Shown here one piece after another: positions 32,639 through 43,666 of a stretch of 64,000 bases of DNA. Position numbers and translations under genes: made by a program. Where the stretch lies: the NCBI GenBank assembly GCA_022575985.1, contig JAKSXM010000278.1, positions 248,001 through 312,000 of the forward strand. Reading direction: 5' to 3'. Source of the stretch: Anagrus nilaparvatae (taxonomy: Eukaryota > Arthropoda > Insecta > Hymenoptera > Mymaridae). The notes below the pieces were generated by a model. The model was not told the DNA's origin, did not search any database, and saw only the letters and a program-made list of their open reading frames with translations. Within the stretch, counting starts at the first letter, position 1. Every line of letters begins with the position of its first letter.

Positions 32639-35600
32639 GGCTATTGCCGGATAAATATAGTGATTTGGCCCCCCTCCCTAATCTCAAAAAAATTATTTGC
32701 ACCCGAAAAGTATTATAAAAACTAAACGATCGCCGTTGGAATTAGCTTCCTAGCCCATATTAGGCGTCCTTAAACCTTAAAAAACCTTAAAAATCGTGTT
32801 TTTTGCTTTTTTTTTTGTTTCTCCGCACTGTGTTGAGCTATTAATCTGAAAAATGCGTAGAAAAAAAGGGCACAGAGTGTATTTTCAATCTTCATTGGTT
32901 TTAGACCTTTAAGACCATTTTAAGACCCCAAAAATTTATTTTTAATTTTCGAAAAATTGGTTTTTTGAGCATAAAAAAAAATTCCCAGCGTTAAATTTCT
33001 TCAAACTGACCTAAAAAGTTGAAAAAAAGTATATTTTACTGATATCAGTCTTGTCCTAGAGGGGAAGCTCATCTCCACACCTTCAAAACTCAAAAAACGC
33101 GTTTTTTTGCCTCTACACGATTAAAATGCAATAGAATTGGAAAAATTCGTTTTGGAACCTCCCTAAATCTTTTTGAGCATCTATTTATACATTTTAACTA
33201 AAATATATTCCATTAATTATTGTTTTTAGACCCTTATGACCACTCAAGACTACCTTAAGAGCCCAAAAATTGATTTTACATTTTCGAAAAATCAGTTTTT
33301 TTGAAATTAAAAAATTATATCTGCTTTTAATTCTTTCAAATTGGACTAAAAAGGCAAAGAAAATTATTTTTTAACGATATCAGTCCTGTCCTGGAGGGGG
33401 AGCTCATCCCCTCCCCTTGAAAACTCAAAAAACGCGTTTCTTTGCCCCTACACGATTAACCCATTAATTCCTAAGAAGAAACTGCATTTGACAGAGCTGT
33501 AAAATCTATTCCATTTAGAGTATTAGACTCAAATTAGTAAAATAAAACACAAAAAAAATTTCAAAATGGCGGACATTTATAAATAGCGGACTAATATTGT
33601 TGCGGCCAATAGCTATAAAATTATATTTTTCTATTTTTTCATGTTGAATATTCGCGGTAAATAATGTTTTACGTGATATTGTAATTATTTGATTTATCGG
33701 CCCCCCGTTTTAGGGCCCCTTCTCTCACGTTAAACTTTCACCGGTTCTATAAAACCGATTCATGCTCTCATTCTGTGGTCGCGTCGGCGGTTGCGCTCGT
33801 AAGACAATTTTAGTCATGCACCGCCCAGCGTATTAAACATAAAGTTATCATAGAACTAAAAACAGTGCTTAAATTTAATTTAATTAATTCAAATCAATTC
33901 ATTTTTTTTTAACGCCAGCGATCAATAACTATATTTTTACAGTCCACTAATCTAACATTTAATTATTTGTGCGTTTTAATAATTATTTTATTATTTTAAT
34001 CACGTGTGAATTTATTTATAAACTGTTGCAAAACTCAAAATTTCGAGATTTTTGACGATTTTAAGCCTGAGCAGAAACTGTAAGTTATATAACCATAAAA
34101 CCGGTTTCAGTTAGGGCATTTAAACATTTTATGTGAAAATATAAATTTTTTTCGAAAAAAATTCAAAATGGTAGATAAAGATGGCGGACACGAAAAACTA
34201 AATTTCGTTATTTTTTGGTCAAAATTTGTGTAAGGGTATTTTTTGGATGCTCATTACGAAGGTCTATCTATTTTTCAAAAACTCAAAATGGCGGATCTAA
34301 TGTGGCTACTGAAAAATGCGAAATTTCGAGATTTTTGACGATTTTGAGCCTGAGAAGAAACTGTAAATAGTATAAGCGTAAACCCGGTTTTATTTAGGGC
34401 ATTTAAACATGTTATATGAAAAAATGAAAATTATTTATTAAAATTCAAAATGGCCGATCAATATAGCGGACACAGAAGAAACTTACAGTTTCTTCTTAGT
34501 CTCGCCATTTTGAGTTTTTGAAAAATAGATAGATAAATAAATATTTTTTCACATTACATGTTTAGATGCCCTACATGAAACCGGTTTTATGGTTATATAA
34601 CTTACAGTTTCTGCTCAGGCTCAAAATCGTCAAAAATCTCGAAATATCGAGTTTTTCAACGACCATATTGGTTCCGCCATTTAAAAATTTTTGATAAATA
34701 ACTATATATTCGTAATTAGCACCCAAAAATACCATTCACACAAATTTTTAGCAAAAAATATCAAAATTTAATTTTTTCTGACCACCATATTAGTCCGCCA
34801 TTTATAAATGTCCGCCATTTTGAAATTTTTTTTGTGTTTTATTTTACTAATTTGAGTCAAATGCTCTAAATGGAATAGGTTTTACAGCTCTGTCAAATGC
34901 AGTTTCTTCTTAGGAATTAATGGGTTAATCGTGTAGGGGCAAAGAAACGCGTTTTTTTAGTTTTCAAGGGGTGGGGATGAGCTCCCCCTCCAGGACAGGA
35001 CTGATATCGTTAAAAAATAATTTTCTTTGCCTTTATAGTCCAATTTGAAAGAATTAAAGGCAGGTATAATTTTTTAATTTCAAAAAAACTGATTTTTCGA
35101 AAATGTAAAATCAATTTTTGGGCTCTTAAGGTGGTCTTGAGTGGTCATAAGGGTCTAAAAACAATAATTAATGAAATATATTTCAGTTAAAACGTATAAA
35201 TAGATGCTCAAAAAGATTTAGGGAGGTTCCAAAACGAATTTTTCCAATTCTATTGCATTTTAATCGTGTAGAGGCAAAAAAACGCGTTTTTTGAGTTTTG
35301 AAGGTGTGGAGATGAGCTCCCCCTCTAGGACAAGACTGATATCAGTAAAATATACTTTTTTTCAACTTTTTAGGTCAGTTTGAAGAAATTTAACGCTGGT
35401 TATTTTTTTTATGCTCAAAAAGCAATTTTTCGAAAATTAAAAATAAATTTTCGGGGTCTTAAAATGGTCTTAAAGGTCTAAGACCAATGAAGATTGAAAA
35501 TACACTCTGTGCCCTTTTTTTCTACGCATTTTTCAGATTAATAGCTCAACACAGTGCGGAGAAACAAAAAAAAACGCAAAAAACACGATTTTTAAGGTTT

Positions 35601-35746
35601 TTTAAGGTTTAAGGGCGCCTAATATGGGCTAGGAAGCTAATTCCAACGGCGATTGGTTAGTTTTTATAATATTTTTCGGATGCAAATAATTTTTTTGAGA
35701 TTGGGGAGGGGGGCCAAATCACTATATTTATCCGGCAATAGCCTTT
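32636..35746. mobile_element. Foldback element FB, copy 1 (complete)
   Basis: Ends are aaaggctattgccggataaa and its reverse complement (tttatccggcaatagccttt). The whole element is a near palindrome of 3.1 kb centred near 34.47 kb, each arm about 1.3-1.4 kb apart from a 433-bp LTR inserted in the left arm. Arms differ by scattered substitutions. No ORF is conserved. I see no convincing target duplication at the ends (aatac and agaag), so exact borders are uncertain. Transposase class is not identifiable from the ends. Confidence 0.88.
33598..34030 (+). repeat. Solo LTR inside foldback arm
   Basis: A 433-bp block that interrupts the left foldback arm, with no counterpart in the right arm. It starts TGTTGCGGCC and ends ACTGTTGCA, and TGTTGC occurs at both ends. 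A TATA-like box (ctataaaacc near 33751) is followed by a GC-rich stretch as in an LTR U3/R. The wording ttacagtccacta is shared with the BEL LTR. I infer a solo LTR of a BEL-type element. Confidence 0.7.
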
Positions 35747-35751
35747 AGAAG

Positions 35752-35929
35752 CATTATATTACTGTAAAAAAGGTAAATACATGAATGCTGTTGAAGAATT
35801 TTTTATATATATAGATTATCAAAAAAATCCACATTTGTTATTAAATGACCAATTAATTTTTAATTCTAATTATTTATATGACACAGCAATAAAATATTTA
35901 AATCACAATAATAATCAAAATAATTCATA
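35752..35929 (+). pseudogene. PLE C-terminus, right part
   Basis: The frame reads ALYYCKKGKYMNAVEEFFIY, continues QLIFNSNYLYDTAIKYL and ends at TAA (35927-35929). Penelope-like proteins end with this pattern (KG-x-x-MN-x-x-E...LN-Q-x-x-x-NS). It continues the frame interrupted at 32636. Confidence 0.78.
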
Positions 35930-36087
35930 ATAATATTAATAATTGTAAATAATAATAATAATATATGTTGATACAAATAAAATTTAAAATTTAAAATTGA
36001 AAAATATAAATATAACAAAATTTATATTCAGTATACTTCGTTGTATCAAAGAGATGACACGAAAATAAAAAAAATTTTCTTAAATCT

Positions 36088-36120
36088 TTGAAAATGAGAT
36101 TACATATCTCGAAACGCGTC
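36088..36120 (+). ncRNA. Hammerhead-like remnant in PLE tail
   Basis: The text ttgaaaa-t-gagat-tacat-atctc-gaaacgcgtc has a perfect five-pair stem II, GAAA after it, and one T before it. The CTGANGA core is degenerate (TTGAAAA). PLEs are known to carry hammerhead motifs in their terminal regions. This copy is probably inactive. Confidence 0.5.
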
Positions 36121-36257
36121 AGTTTATAATTGACTTGTCACTATTAGACGGAAAAAATAAATTTTCTTCTATTAAAAAAAAAAAAAAAAAAATTTTTTAT
36201 TGTCTTTAATTTATTTTAAATTATATAGTGAACGGACACATAAAATAAAATGTTTTA

Positions 36258-36590
36258 AATACTACTGCCATCAATTCTAACTTGGATATTGTAAAAATCT
36301 TTTTAATTGGTGAGACTTTAGTTTTTGCTTGAAGTAGAGATATAAAAACTTTTCCATTTTTCACAATTCTTAAATAAACTACTGCAGCGTATGCAAATTT
36401 AGTTGCATCAGCAAAACCATGTATCTCAACTACTTTATCTCCGGGATCAAAATTCAACCAGCGATTGAATTTTAAAATATCAAGGCATTGTAAATTATTA
36501 TACCATTGTAACCATTTATTTAGAAGATCATTAGGAATAACACAGTCCCATTCTACTTTACGTACCCAGAGTTTCTGCGTAAGCATTTTT
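36258..36590 (-). pseudogene. BEL RNase H domain
   Basis: WVRKVEWDCVIPNDLLNKWLQWYNNL, then EIHGFADATKFAYAAVVYLR (catalytic Asp in ADA), then LLQAKTKVSPIKKI and SKLELMAVV. The domain is cut here by the PLE and resumes at 32513 with LFSKLVNQIVDEIKL and CHLWSDSKD. Confidence 0.9.
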
Positions 36591-37225
36591 GCTGAAACTA
36601 TAACAGGAGATAGCCAGCTAAGAGAATCGAAGATTTTTGAGATATTGGATAGTATTACGCGTTTATCTATGGTTTTTTTGAATTCTGATGAATCAACAAG
36701 ATTTATTTTGAAGAAAAAATAGTCGTCTTTGGCACACCATTGTAAACCTAATACCCCTAAAGTAAAATTATTTTTAAAATCTGATCCTGATTTATCTACT
36801 CTATCACAAATATCAACTTCCTCTAATATTTTACTATCATTTGATAAGACTTTATGTAGTTAGAAACCTCCTAACTTGCAGATTTATCTGAATTGTTTTA
36901 ACTTTTCAATACTATCTTCTAAAGTATAGCCACCTGATATGGTATCACGCATATAAACCTCGTCATCTAAAACACTAGCACCAAGAGGAATTTTTAAACG
37001 TTCGTCTTCCGCCAATTGTTTCAAACAGCAAATCGCTAAATATGGACTTGAAACTAATCCGTAAATTACGGTTTCTAATAAGTAAACTTTAATTGGTTGA
37101 GATTTATCAAAACGCCATAAAATTGCTTGAAAATATTGATCGTATACATCAACTCGAATCTGTCTGAACATTTGCTTAATATCAGAAATAAAAACATATT
37201 TGTCTTTTCGCCATGATAAAATTAA
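36590..37225 (-). pseudogene. BEL reverse transcriptase
   Basis: MFRQIRVDVYDQYFQAILWR and YLLETVIYGLVSSPYLAICCLKQLAEDE are BEL/Pao RT hallmarks. The catalytic motif reads DDEVYMRDTISGGYT where YVDD is expected, so the active site is lost. Further RT and connection text continues to about 36600 after stops. Confidence 0.88.
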
Positions 37226-37930
37226 TCAATATAAACAATATAATCTTGAAAAAATTCTGTATTAATTTCTTTTAATTGTGGGTTTTTTGTAAATTTTCTT
37301 TCAAGGTTAGGGAACATAAGTTTGGCTTTCTCAAAGGAACCAAAAAAACTAAGTTCTTCTCTATTAACAAAAATTGGAAGTCTAACTACGAAACGACCTG
37401 AAGGAAGTCTAGAATAAGTATTTTTAAAAAATTGTTCTTTAGCTAACTCTTCTTTTGTGAGAAATTTCTTTTGATGAAATTCTTCTTGGTTCCAAAACGA
37501 TTGTAATAATAAATCAATTTTTTCCTCTTCAGCTATATGAAGAGCTGAAACTTTATGAATAGGATTATGAACTTTAGTATCACCTGATACAATATAACCA
37601 AATGAAGTATTTTGAGCAATAGGCTCATCAATGCCACCTTTAATAGGATTCCCTTGGATAATTTGAGAATAAATAGTAGTACTTAATAAGACATCTACTT
37701 TTTTATTTTTATAATAATAAGGATCAGCTAAATTAAGATTTTTCAAATGTTCGTAATTTAATTTATTTTTAATATTTGGAGCATAATTTGAAACTTTGGG
37801 TAATATTAAAGCATTTACATCAAAAAATTTTTCATCAAAGGTAGCACTGATTTTAAAATAAGTATAACTTTGGCAAGTGTAATTAACTTTCCCACCTACA
37901 CCAGAAACTGGAATTTCAACTGACTTTCAA
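37222..37930 (-). pseudogene. BEL protease to RT N-terminal region
   Basis: LADPYYYKNKKVDVLLSTTIYSQII, then AQNTSFGYIVSGDT is the BEL/Pao domain next to the retropepsin. It is followed by a linker with RLPSGRFVVRLPIF and SFEKAKLMFPNLERKF, typical just before the RT fingers. A stop separates it from the protease core near 37930. Confidence 0.87.
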
Positions 37931-37932
37931 TC

Positions 37933-38793
37933 TTAACCTAATTGTTGACAAACATATTCAGATACGAAAGATGACTGAGAACATTGATCTTTCAATGCTG
38001 TAACTGTAATAAACTTATTATTATTGTTTGCCCAAACTCTTACATAAGCTGTAGCTAACAAAACTGGTCTGGAAAGAGAAGATACATGATAAGTTGTTGA
38101 TAGATCATTCGCATTAACTATTTTGTCAAATTCAGGGTCAGTATTTAAGGCTGGATTTGAAAATGAATTTAAATGAGAAAAATTATCAGAATATTCAGTA
38201 TATTTAAAATTGTTAACTGTATTTGAAGCACTTTCTTCACTCTCAGAAAAGGAATCAGTTGTTAAATGAGAATTTTTTGTATTAATACCTGACTTTTGTT
38301 CTTTAGTAGCAGAACTATTCTGATTCTGATTGTGAATAGTGAAGTGATATTTCTCATTGCAAAACTTACAAGTTCTTTCAGATTTGCATTCAGGTAAAAT
38401 ATGTTGACCTAAGCAATTGAAGCACCTGTGTTTACTTACAATGAATTGTTTTCTTTCAACTGGAGATTTATTCAAATAACTAGGGCAAAAAATAAAGAAT
38501 TGATCTTTACTGCAAATCATACACTTTGTTTTATCATTATTAGAACTTTTATTACCATTTGTGTTAGAATTCATTGAAGATTTACCAAATTTATTATTAG
38601 AAAAACTTAAACTACTATTATTACTTTTTGTATTATCTTCAATCGATTCTAACACAACTACTTGACTTTCCATAAATTTGATTAAATCTGAAAATAAGGA
38701 AGGCTCTTTTGAATTTTTCAAATTTCCAATATATTTTTCCCACTGTTTACGAGGATCCAAATCAAAAAGAGAGTTTGAATGAAAAACTAGCAT
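37933..38793 (-). pseudogene. BEL gag C-terminus, zinc knuckles, protease
   Basis: CMICSKDQFFIFCPSYL, then HRCFNCLGQHILPECKSE and CKFCNEKYHFTIHN form the BEL-type knuckle pair. After a Ser/Asn-rich linker, LLATAYVRVWANN and ALKDQCSQSSFVSEYV mark the retropepsin. The usual DQGSQ is DQCSQ here. Frame is open over 286 residues. Confidence 0.9.
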
Positions 38794-38799
38794 ATCATC

Positions 38800-39359
38800 C
38801 CAATATTTGGTATTTCTTTATAAAGCTTCTAAAGCCTGTATCGGAGCTGTAAAACCATTCAAAATTTGCTTTAATTCTGAAGAGGATTCCTTTTTTATAG
38901 GGTTTAAACTAAAAAACGTTGATAAATGAGAATTTACTAAACGCCTTTTATTTTCAAATTTATCAATTAACTTTTCCCAAACAAAAATAAAATTATTATT
39001 CTTAATGCTATATGAATTAGCTAACTGAAGGGCTTCAACCTGTAGGCTGGATTTCAAATAATATAATTTGAAAATATTATATAATATGAGTTATCATCTT
39101 GAGGGCTGTGGGTTGCTATAAATTCATTAAGCTGAGATTTACTTTTTAAGTAAATCTGTTCAACTGAATCAAAAGTATTATTTTTAATACATTTTGTTTT
39201 ATCAGAATTAGCGGTATTAAAAATTTTATAATGATTTTCCTCATAATGAAACCACATGTCGTTCAAGTTTTCTAAACGGGTGGAAGCATTGTATATGCTT
39301 TCATTGCCATCTTCAAGAAAATTCGCATAAGAATTTTTAAATAGTATATTAAGTATCAA
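38800..39359 (-). pseudogene. BEL gag N-terminal part
   Basis: Two frames (39359-39054 and 39057-38818) read RLENLNDMWFHYEENHYKIF and ALQLANSYSIKNNNFIFVWEKLIDKFENKRRLVNSHL. The second is the BEL gag core (W-x-x-L...F-x-N-x-R-x-L-V). The start is not an authentic gag start, and the 5' LTR and leader are missing. Confidence 0.82.
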
Positions 39360-39503
39360 GGGCGTAAAAGTTTCGGCACTAGCGTGAGCACTAGGTTCAC
39401 GCTCGTGTCTAAAGTATTTGGCCCATGGTGCTTACACTATTTTTTGCCCACCTAGGCGTAGAACGAGTTCAGAAAATTATCTACACACGAGTTTTACGCC
39501 CGG
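39360..39503. mobile_element. Small TIR element beside BEL gag
   Basis: gggcgtaaaa near 39361 and ttttacgccc near 39485 form inverted ends around about 140 bp of comparatively GC-rich text (cactagcgtgagcactaggt). Non-coding. It sits exactly where the BEL 5' end stops. Confidence 0.55.
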
Positions 39504-40298
39504 GAGGGCAAAAATTAAATTTTTTGCCATTTTTAACTAAGCAAATTTATATATAAAAAACTTATAATATAAAGAAAAAACTAATGATTGCGCAAGATAA
39601 CTAAGTAAAATAATTAAATGCGTGAACTAACTGAGTAATAACTTTATAATAATTATTTCTCATCGAGTTGCCCTTCTGAAAAAAAAAAATAAACTGGAAC
39701 TATATATAACTAAGAAAACTAATAATATAATTTTTTAGAGGGAGAACAAGACAGGCCCTCTTAATCTATGCAACAAAATTCACTAAATTTTTATTCTTAA
39801 TTATGGTAAAATTATGTTGCATGAGTGAAAACTTATCTATTTTTTTTTTTTTTTAAAGTATTATCAATAATTCCTAAATAGAAAAATGGGAAGCTAAAAA
39901 ATGGATACAAAAAATTGCAAATTAAAATTTTACTAATAATAAACATACCATCACAAAGGATAATAAAAACTTGCCCAGGTTAACTTTTAATAAAAGACAA
40001 CCAATAAAAAATTCGACAAATTTGGAAAAAATATTATATATAAGGTTATTGAATATAGAATGAAAATAACCATAAACAAACTAATTATTAACTTTCCTAC
40101 ATTCATAATAAACTATCATTTTCAAAAAAATTTTAAAAAATTTATAAGTATAATTATATGTTAAAGAAAAAAAAAATCTAAGTTATAAAAATAAAAGGAA
40201 TGATTAGATATCTAATTTTTAAAGTGCAATATGTTAATAAATAATATAAGTTAACTATAATAATTAATAATTTAAAAAATATTTTATAATAACATTAA
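39504..40298. other. AT-rich DNA without gene
   Basis: Only A/T-rich text with short homopolymers. No repeat unit or protein similarity that I can recognise. Confidence 0.5.
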
Positions 40299-40452
40299 CA
40301 TGTTTTGCAAAGTTTGACTTTAGGTTTTCTGTGACTATGGGAACTCTTGGATTTTTTGGTGGTATGTTTTCCGTGTATCTTGCTGAGAATTTTTTGCCAG
40401 TTTGACCGAAGTAAAAGGATTCGCAGTTGTCACAATAAAGTTTATATATGCC
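40299..40452 (-). pseudogene. PLE-2 GIY-YIG endonuclease domain
   Basis: GIYKLYCDNCESFYFGQTGK is the GIY...YIG module (here GIY and FGQTG) with the following SARYTE where R-x-x-E is expected (R kept). It ends SNFAKH. The same stretch occurs on the plus strand at 44940-45045 with YIGQTGKKFSARYMEH. Confidence 0.85.
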
Positions 40453-40759
40453 CTATTTTTCTTCTAAAGGTATATTATGAGTATTCTAGAGTAACTAGGA
40501 TATTTTATTATTAGTTTGAAAACTGACTTGGTAGTTGAATTTTTTGACATTATTCATGAGCATAAAAGGAGTATGGTTACCGTACAATGCAGATACGTAT
40601 TTTGTTCCTGGTTTAATGATGCGATTTTTGTGTTTGTACATTAATTTTTCTATCATATTGCTGTTATATCCATTAACTATTGCTATGTGTTTTATGGTTT
40701 TTTTTTTTTTTTTTTTTGTGCTTTATGGTAATGATTTCAATAATGTAGTCATCTTGGCT

Positions 40760-40963
40760 GAGTAGAAAAGTAAGTAATCTGTGTACGAAGGCATTGAATC
40801 TGGCCATTTTCTGCGAGTAAGGGTAATGTGAATCTGTGTGTCTGACGACTTCTGAAGTTGTTGGTTTTCTGTATATATTAAATTCAAATTTGTCTCTTGA
40901 TTTTAAAATATTGATATCAACAAATTTTATTATATTTTTATTTTCTACTTCCAGTGTAAACTG

Positions 40964-40969
<6 letters not shown>
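40760..40969 (-). pseudogene. PLE-2 RT thumb region
   Basis: Reads FTLEVENKNIIKFVDINILK, then EFNIYRKPTTSEVVRHTDSH and YSQKMARFNAFVHRLL. These are conserved PLE features (FLD-x-x-I, IYRKPT, HP-x-x-x-K). It joins the RT core across LINE-2. Confidence 0.85.
40957..40969. repeat. LINE-2 target-site duplication, left
   Basis: taaactgtatatt, repeated exactly at 43667-43679. Confidence 0.93.
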
Positions 40970-40994
<25 letters not shown>

Positions 40995-43666
40995 AAGGGA
41001 AATATGTGAATCTTACATCAGCCATGGAGTGTTTGCGGGCCTTAAAGACCCGCAAATTTCCATGACCGCCCAGTTGTACAAAGTGTACAACTGGGAGACC
41101 ACCGGCGAACACGGTCGCCGGCTACGCCCCAGATTCTTACTGGATAAACACACTTTAAACCCCCCGCGCTTGTTTGTCCCAAACCGGAACTCCCTTTTCA
41201 GGTATAACTTCAGTTTGGGACGCGCAGCCTAGGCAGCTGGCCGCTGCCTTCCCCCCTGCCTAGGGGCAGGAGAGCTCTCTACGATAGAAAGCCCTCCTCC
41301 TTCTTCTGCAACAAGGTGGTCCTTACGTACTCTGCTACTTTGTTCCAGTTTTCGGAACTCCGTAGCATTTCCGGGACCACCGTCTCCGGCCTCCAAATCG
41401 GGAAGGGCGGGCGCCCCCCCGAGTAGCGAACACATTCGAAGAATGTGTGCTCCACTGTATCATCCACGCCCGGACAGTGCAAGCACTCCTTTGTTGCCAC
41501 CTTATGCCAATGCTTCAACATGACACGGAAGTACCCGTGTCCAGTTAAGAACTGGGTAAGGTAGAAATCCACCTCCCCATGCTGTCGTCCCATCCATGCC
41601 TGCAGGTCTGAGATCAGTCTGCGCGTCCATAGGGCATTTTTCTCTTGGTTCCTTTTCCATCGTTTCTTCCATGCTTTCATAGAGTTGAAGCGGGCGCGAG
41701 TGGAAGCCACTTCGCGCTCATCTACGCTCTCGTAGATGAATTTCCGCTCCAACGCTAGCAGGTCAATGGGTATCACCGAAGCAACAACCTGGATCGCCTC
41801 TAGAGATATCGTGTGGTATCCACAGGCGATCCTCACTGCCGCTTCTCTCTGTACCGACGATATTTTTCGTCTGTACTTGGCAGTTTCTGTGGTCTTCGCC
41901 CAGACTTCTGATCCGTAGAGCAGGACAGAGTTGACGACTGACATCAGGAGCCTTCGCTTCCCTGGTTTGGGTCCCCCAATGTTGGCCATGAGCCTTGACA
42001 GGGAGGATGCGGCCGACGCTGCCTTTTCACACGACCTCTGAAATTGCTCCCAGAAGGTCAGCTTGTTATCAAGCTGAACTCCCAGGTATTTCACCGATGT
42101 TCTGGTTCGGATCGTGTGAGGGTTTCCGCCGTCGTCGATAATTACATCGAAGTCGGTGGGAACCCTTCGACGAGTCAGCAGTACGATCTCCGTTTTTGGG
42201 ATCGCAAGCTGGAGCCCGTGATCGCCCATCCAGAGGTTGATCCGTCTCATGACTAGATTCAACCTCTCCTGGGTCACTTCCATGTCCCTGCCAGTTATGG
42301 TCAGGGCCACGTCGTCAGCGTACCCGATCAGGGAAACTCCTTCCGGGAGGTGGACGCGCAACAAGCCATCGTAAAAGGCATTCCACAGGTCCGGTCCAAG
42401 AACCGAGCCCTGCGCGATGCCTGCACTCAAAACCCTTTCACGCCTTCCATCGAGCGTGTCGTAGAGCAGTCTCCGGTCCCGCAGGTAATCCTTTAGTACG
42501 TTACCCAGATAGCTGGGTATCTGGAAATCGTACTCGAGAGACCGGATCATGTCATCCCACCTGGCCGAGTTAAAAGCGTTTTTGACGTCCAGCGTTACCA
42601 GCAGGACGTCCTTGCGAATTGCAGGCCGCTTTTCCCTCTCAGCCTTTACGGTATCCACGACACGCCGGATGGCGTCTATCGTGGAATGCCCTTCACGAAA
42701 GCCATGCTGCTCCTCGGAGAGACCACCGCCCTCCTCGATTGCCCTTCTGAGCCTTGCCCGGAGCATACTCTCCATCACCTTACCAATGGTATTTAACATA
42801 CACAAAGGTCTGTAAGATGATGGAGAGTCCGGGGCTCCCCCCTTGCCCTTGTTCAAGAGCACGAGACGTGCCACCTTCCACTGCTTTGGGAACACTCCAG
42901 CCACCAAACACGCATTGAACATGTTTAACAGGATACCAGGGATTACTTTAACCGCTCTTTTGAGCACTTCCGCTGGTATCCCGTCCGGCCCCGGCGCTTT
43001 ACCATTTCTCATGGCCTTTATGGCCTTGACCATCTCGCCTTCGCTGAACAGCGGCACTTCCTCCCTGGGTATCACCTCAACCGGGTTTTCCCGGATGGGC
43101 CTTTCAGGGAAGAGAGCACCGACGATCCGTTCAGTCGACGCCGCGTCCATCATGTTGTCGGACCCCCGGTTTAACTTGCCCATTACGACTTTGTAACCTA
43201 GGCCCCAGGGGTCCTTGTTTACATCATCGCGTAATGAACACAGACATCGGGCCTTGCTTTGACGGATGGCCTTGGCCAGCCGGTGTTTGGCATCCTTGTG
43301 TTCCTGAGAAAGCACGGCAGCCTCAGGTCTGTCCCGCGCTCTTTGCGCCTTTCGTCGTGTCCTGTGGCATTCCTTCCGGAGCTCAGCTATTTCGGGAGTC
43401 CACCAGTACACTGGCTTTCTCCCTTTCCAGGGCCTGCGGCGAGGCATCGAGGCATCACAAGCCCCGCATAATAGAGACGTTACTTTCTTAACTAAGATTT
43501 CAGTCTCATGGGGACTTGTGGCCCCTCCATGCCAAGCAGGGATGGACGGTGACTCGATTCGAAGATACTCCTCGAATCTATCTTCGTCCATTTTTGGAAC
43601 GTTCCAACCCAGGGGGCGCCTCCTGTACGGAGGTCGTTGTGAGTTTCCTTCCAATACCCGTAATAA
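40970..43666 (-). mobile_element. LINE-2, 5'-truncated R1-like LINE
   Basis: A 2.7 kb copy of the same family as LINE-1, truncated in the endonuclease domain. On the plus strand its poly(A) tail is the T run at about 40970-40994. Perfect 13-base target duplications flank it. Sequence agreement with LINE-1 over 41.0-43.66 kb is very high, with scattered substitutions. It is inserted in PLE-2, hence younger than it. Confidence 0.95.
41279..43654 (-). CDS. LINE-2 ORF2, reverse transcriptase (intact part)
   Basis: An uninterrupted 791-residue frame covers the end of the endonuclease region, linker, complete RT (LDVKNAFNS, QGSVLGP, GYADDVALT, LQLAIPKTE, VKYLGVQLD) and the C-terminal CCHC (CLHCPGVDDTVEHTFFEC). 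Where LINE-1 has a TAG and a frameshift, this copy is open (VYWWTPEIAELRKEC and RGSDNMMDAAS). The first Met here is internal: the real start was lost with the 5' truncation, so no functional element can be made from this copy alone. Confidence 0.93.
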   Translation of the reverse strand: MEGNSQRPPYRRRPLGWNVPKMDEDRFEEYLRIESPSIPAWHGGATSPHETEILVKKVTSLLCGACDASMPRRRPWKGRKPVYWWTPEIAELRKECHRTRRKAQRARDRPEAAVLSQEHKDAKHRLAKAIRQSKARCLCSLRDDVNKDPWGLGYKVVMGKLNRGSDNMMDAASTERIVGALFPERPIRENPVEVIPREEVPLFSEGEMVKAIKAMRNGKAPGPDGIPAEVLKRAVKVIPGILLNMFNACLVAGVFPKQWKVARLVLLNKGKGGAPDSPSSYRPLCMLNTIGKVMESMLRARLRRAIEEGGGLSEEQHGFREGHSTIDAIRRVVDTVKAEREKRPAIRKDVLLVTLDVKNAFNSARWDDMIRSLEYDFQIPSYLGNVLKDYLRDRRLLYDTLDGRRERVLSAGIAQGSVLGPDLWNAFYDGLLRVHLPEGVSLIGYADDVALTITGRDMEVTQERLNLVMRRINLWMGDHGLQLAIPKTEIVLLTRRRVPTDFDVIIDDGGNPHTIRTRTSVKYLGVQLDNKLTFWEQFQRSCEKAASAASSLSRLMANIGGPKPGKRRLLMSVVNSVLLYGSEVWAKTTETAKYRRKISSVQREAAVRIACGYHTISLEAIQVVASVIPIDLLALERKFIYESVDEREVASTRARFNSMKAWKKRWKRNQEKNALWTRRLISDLQAWMGRQHGEVDFYLTQFLTGHGYFRVMLKHWHKVATKECLHCPGVDDTVEHTFFECVRYSGGRPPFPIWRPETVVPEMLRSSENWNKVAEYVRTTLLQKKEEGFLS

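Larger units (their letters stand above)
32524..36257 (+). mobile_element. Penelope-like element fragment inserted in BEL
   Basis: An 11-base direct repeat aatactactgc flanks the insertion (32513-32523 and 36258-36268), and the BEL frame (LELMAVV...) is continuous across the excised interval. The left part encodes SNYAKHITDNNHNYTDINTK and the right part ALYYCKKGKYMNAVEEFF...LNDQLIFNSN. Together these are the post-GIY-YIG C-terminus of a Penelope-like polyprotein. The 5' part is truncated. The tail (36000-36257) carries a hammerhead-like remnant and an A run. A foldback element splits the coding part. Confidence 0.85.
29660..39359 (-). mobile_element. BEL/Pao LTR retrotransposon, interrupted and decayed
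   Basis: Gag, zinc knuckles, protease, RT, RNase H, integrase and 3' LTR follow in order on the minus strand. That order and the individual motifs are specific to BEL/Pao. A Penelope-like insertion (32524-36257) splits RNase H. A 333-bp tandem duplication lies at 31795-32460. Stops and frameshifts occur throughout, so it is non-functional. The 5' LTR is absent: gag starts abruptly at 39359 beside a small TIR element. Confidence 0.92.
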
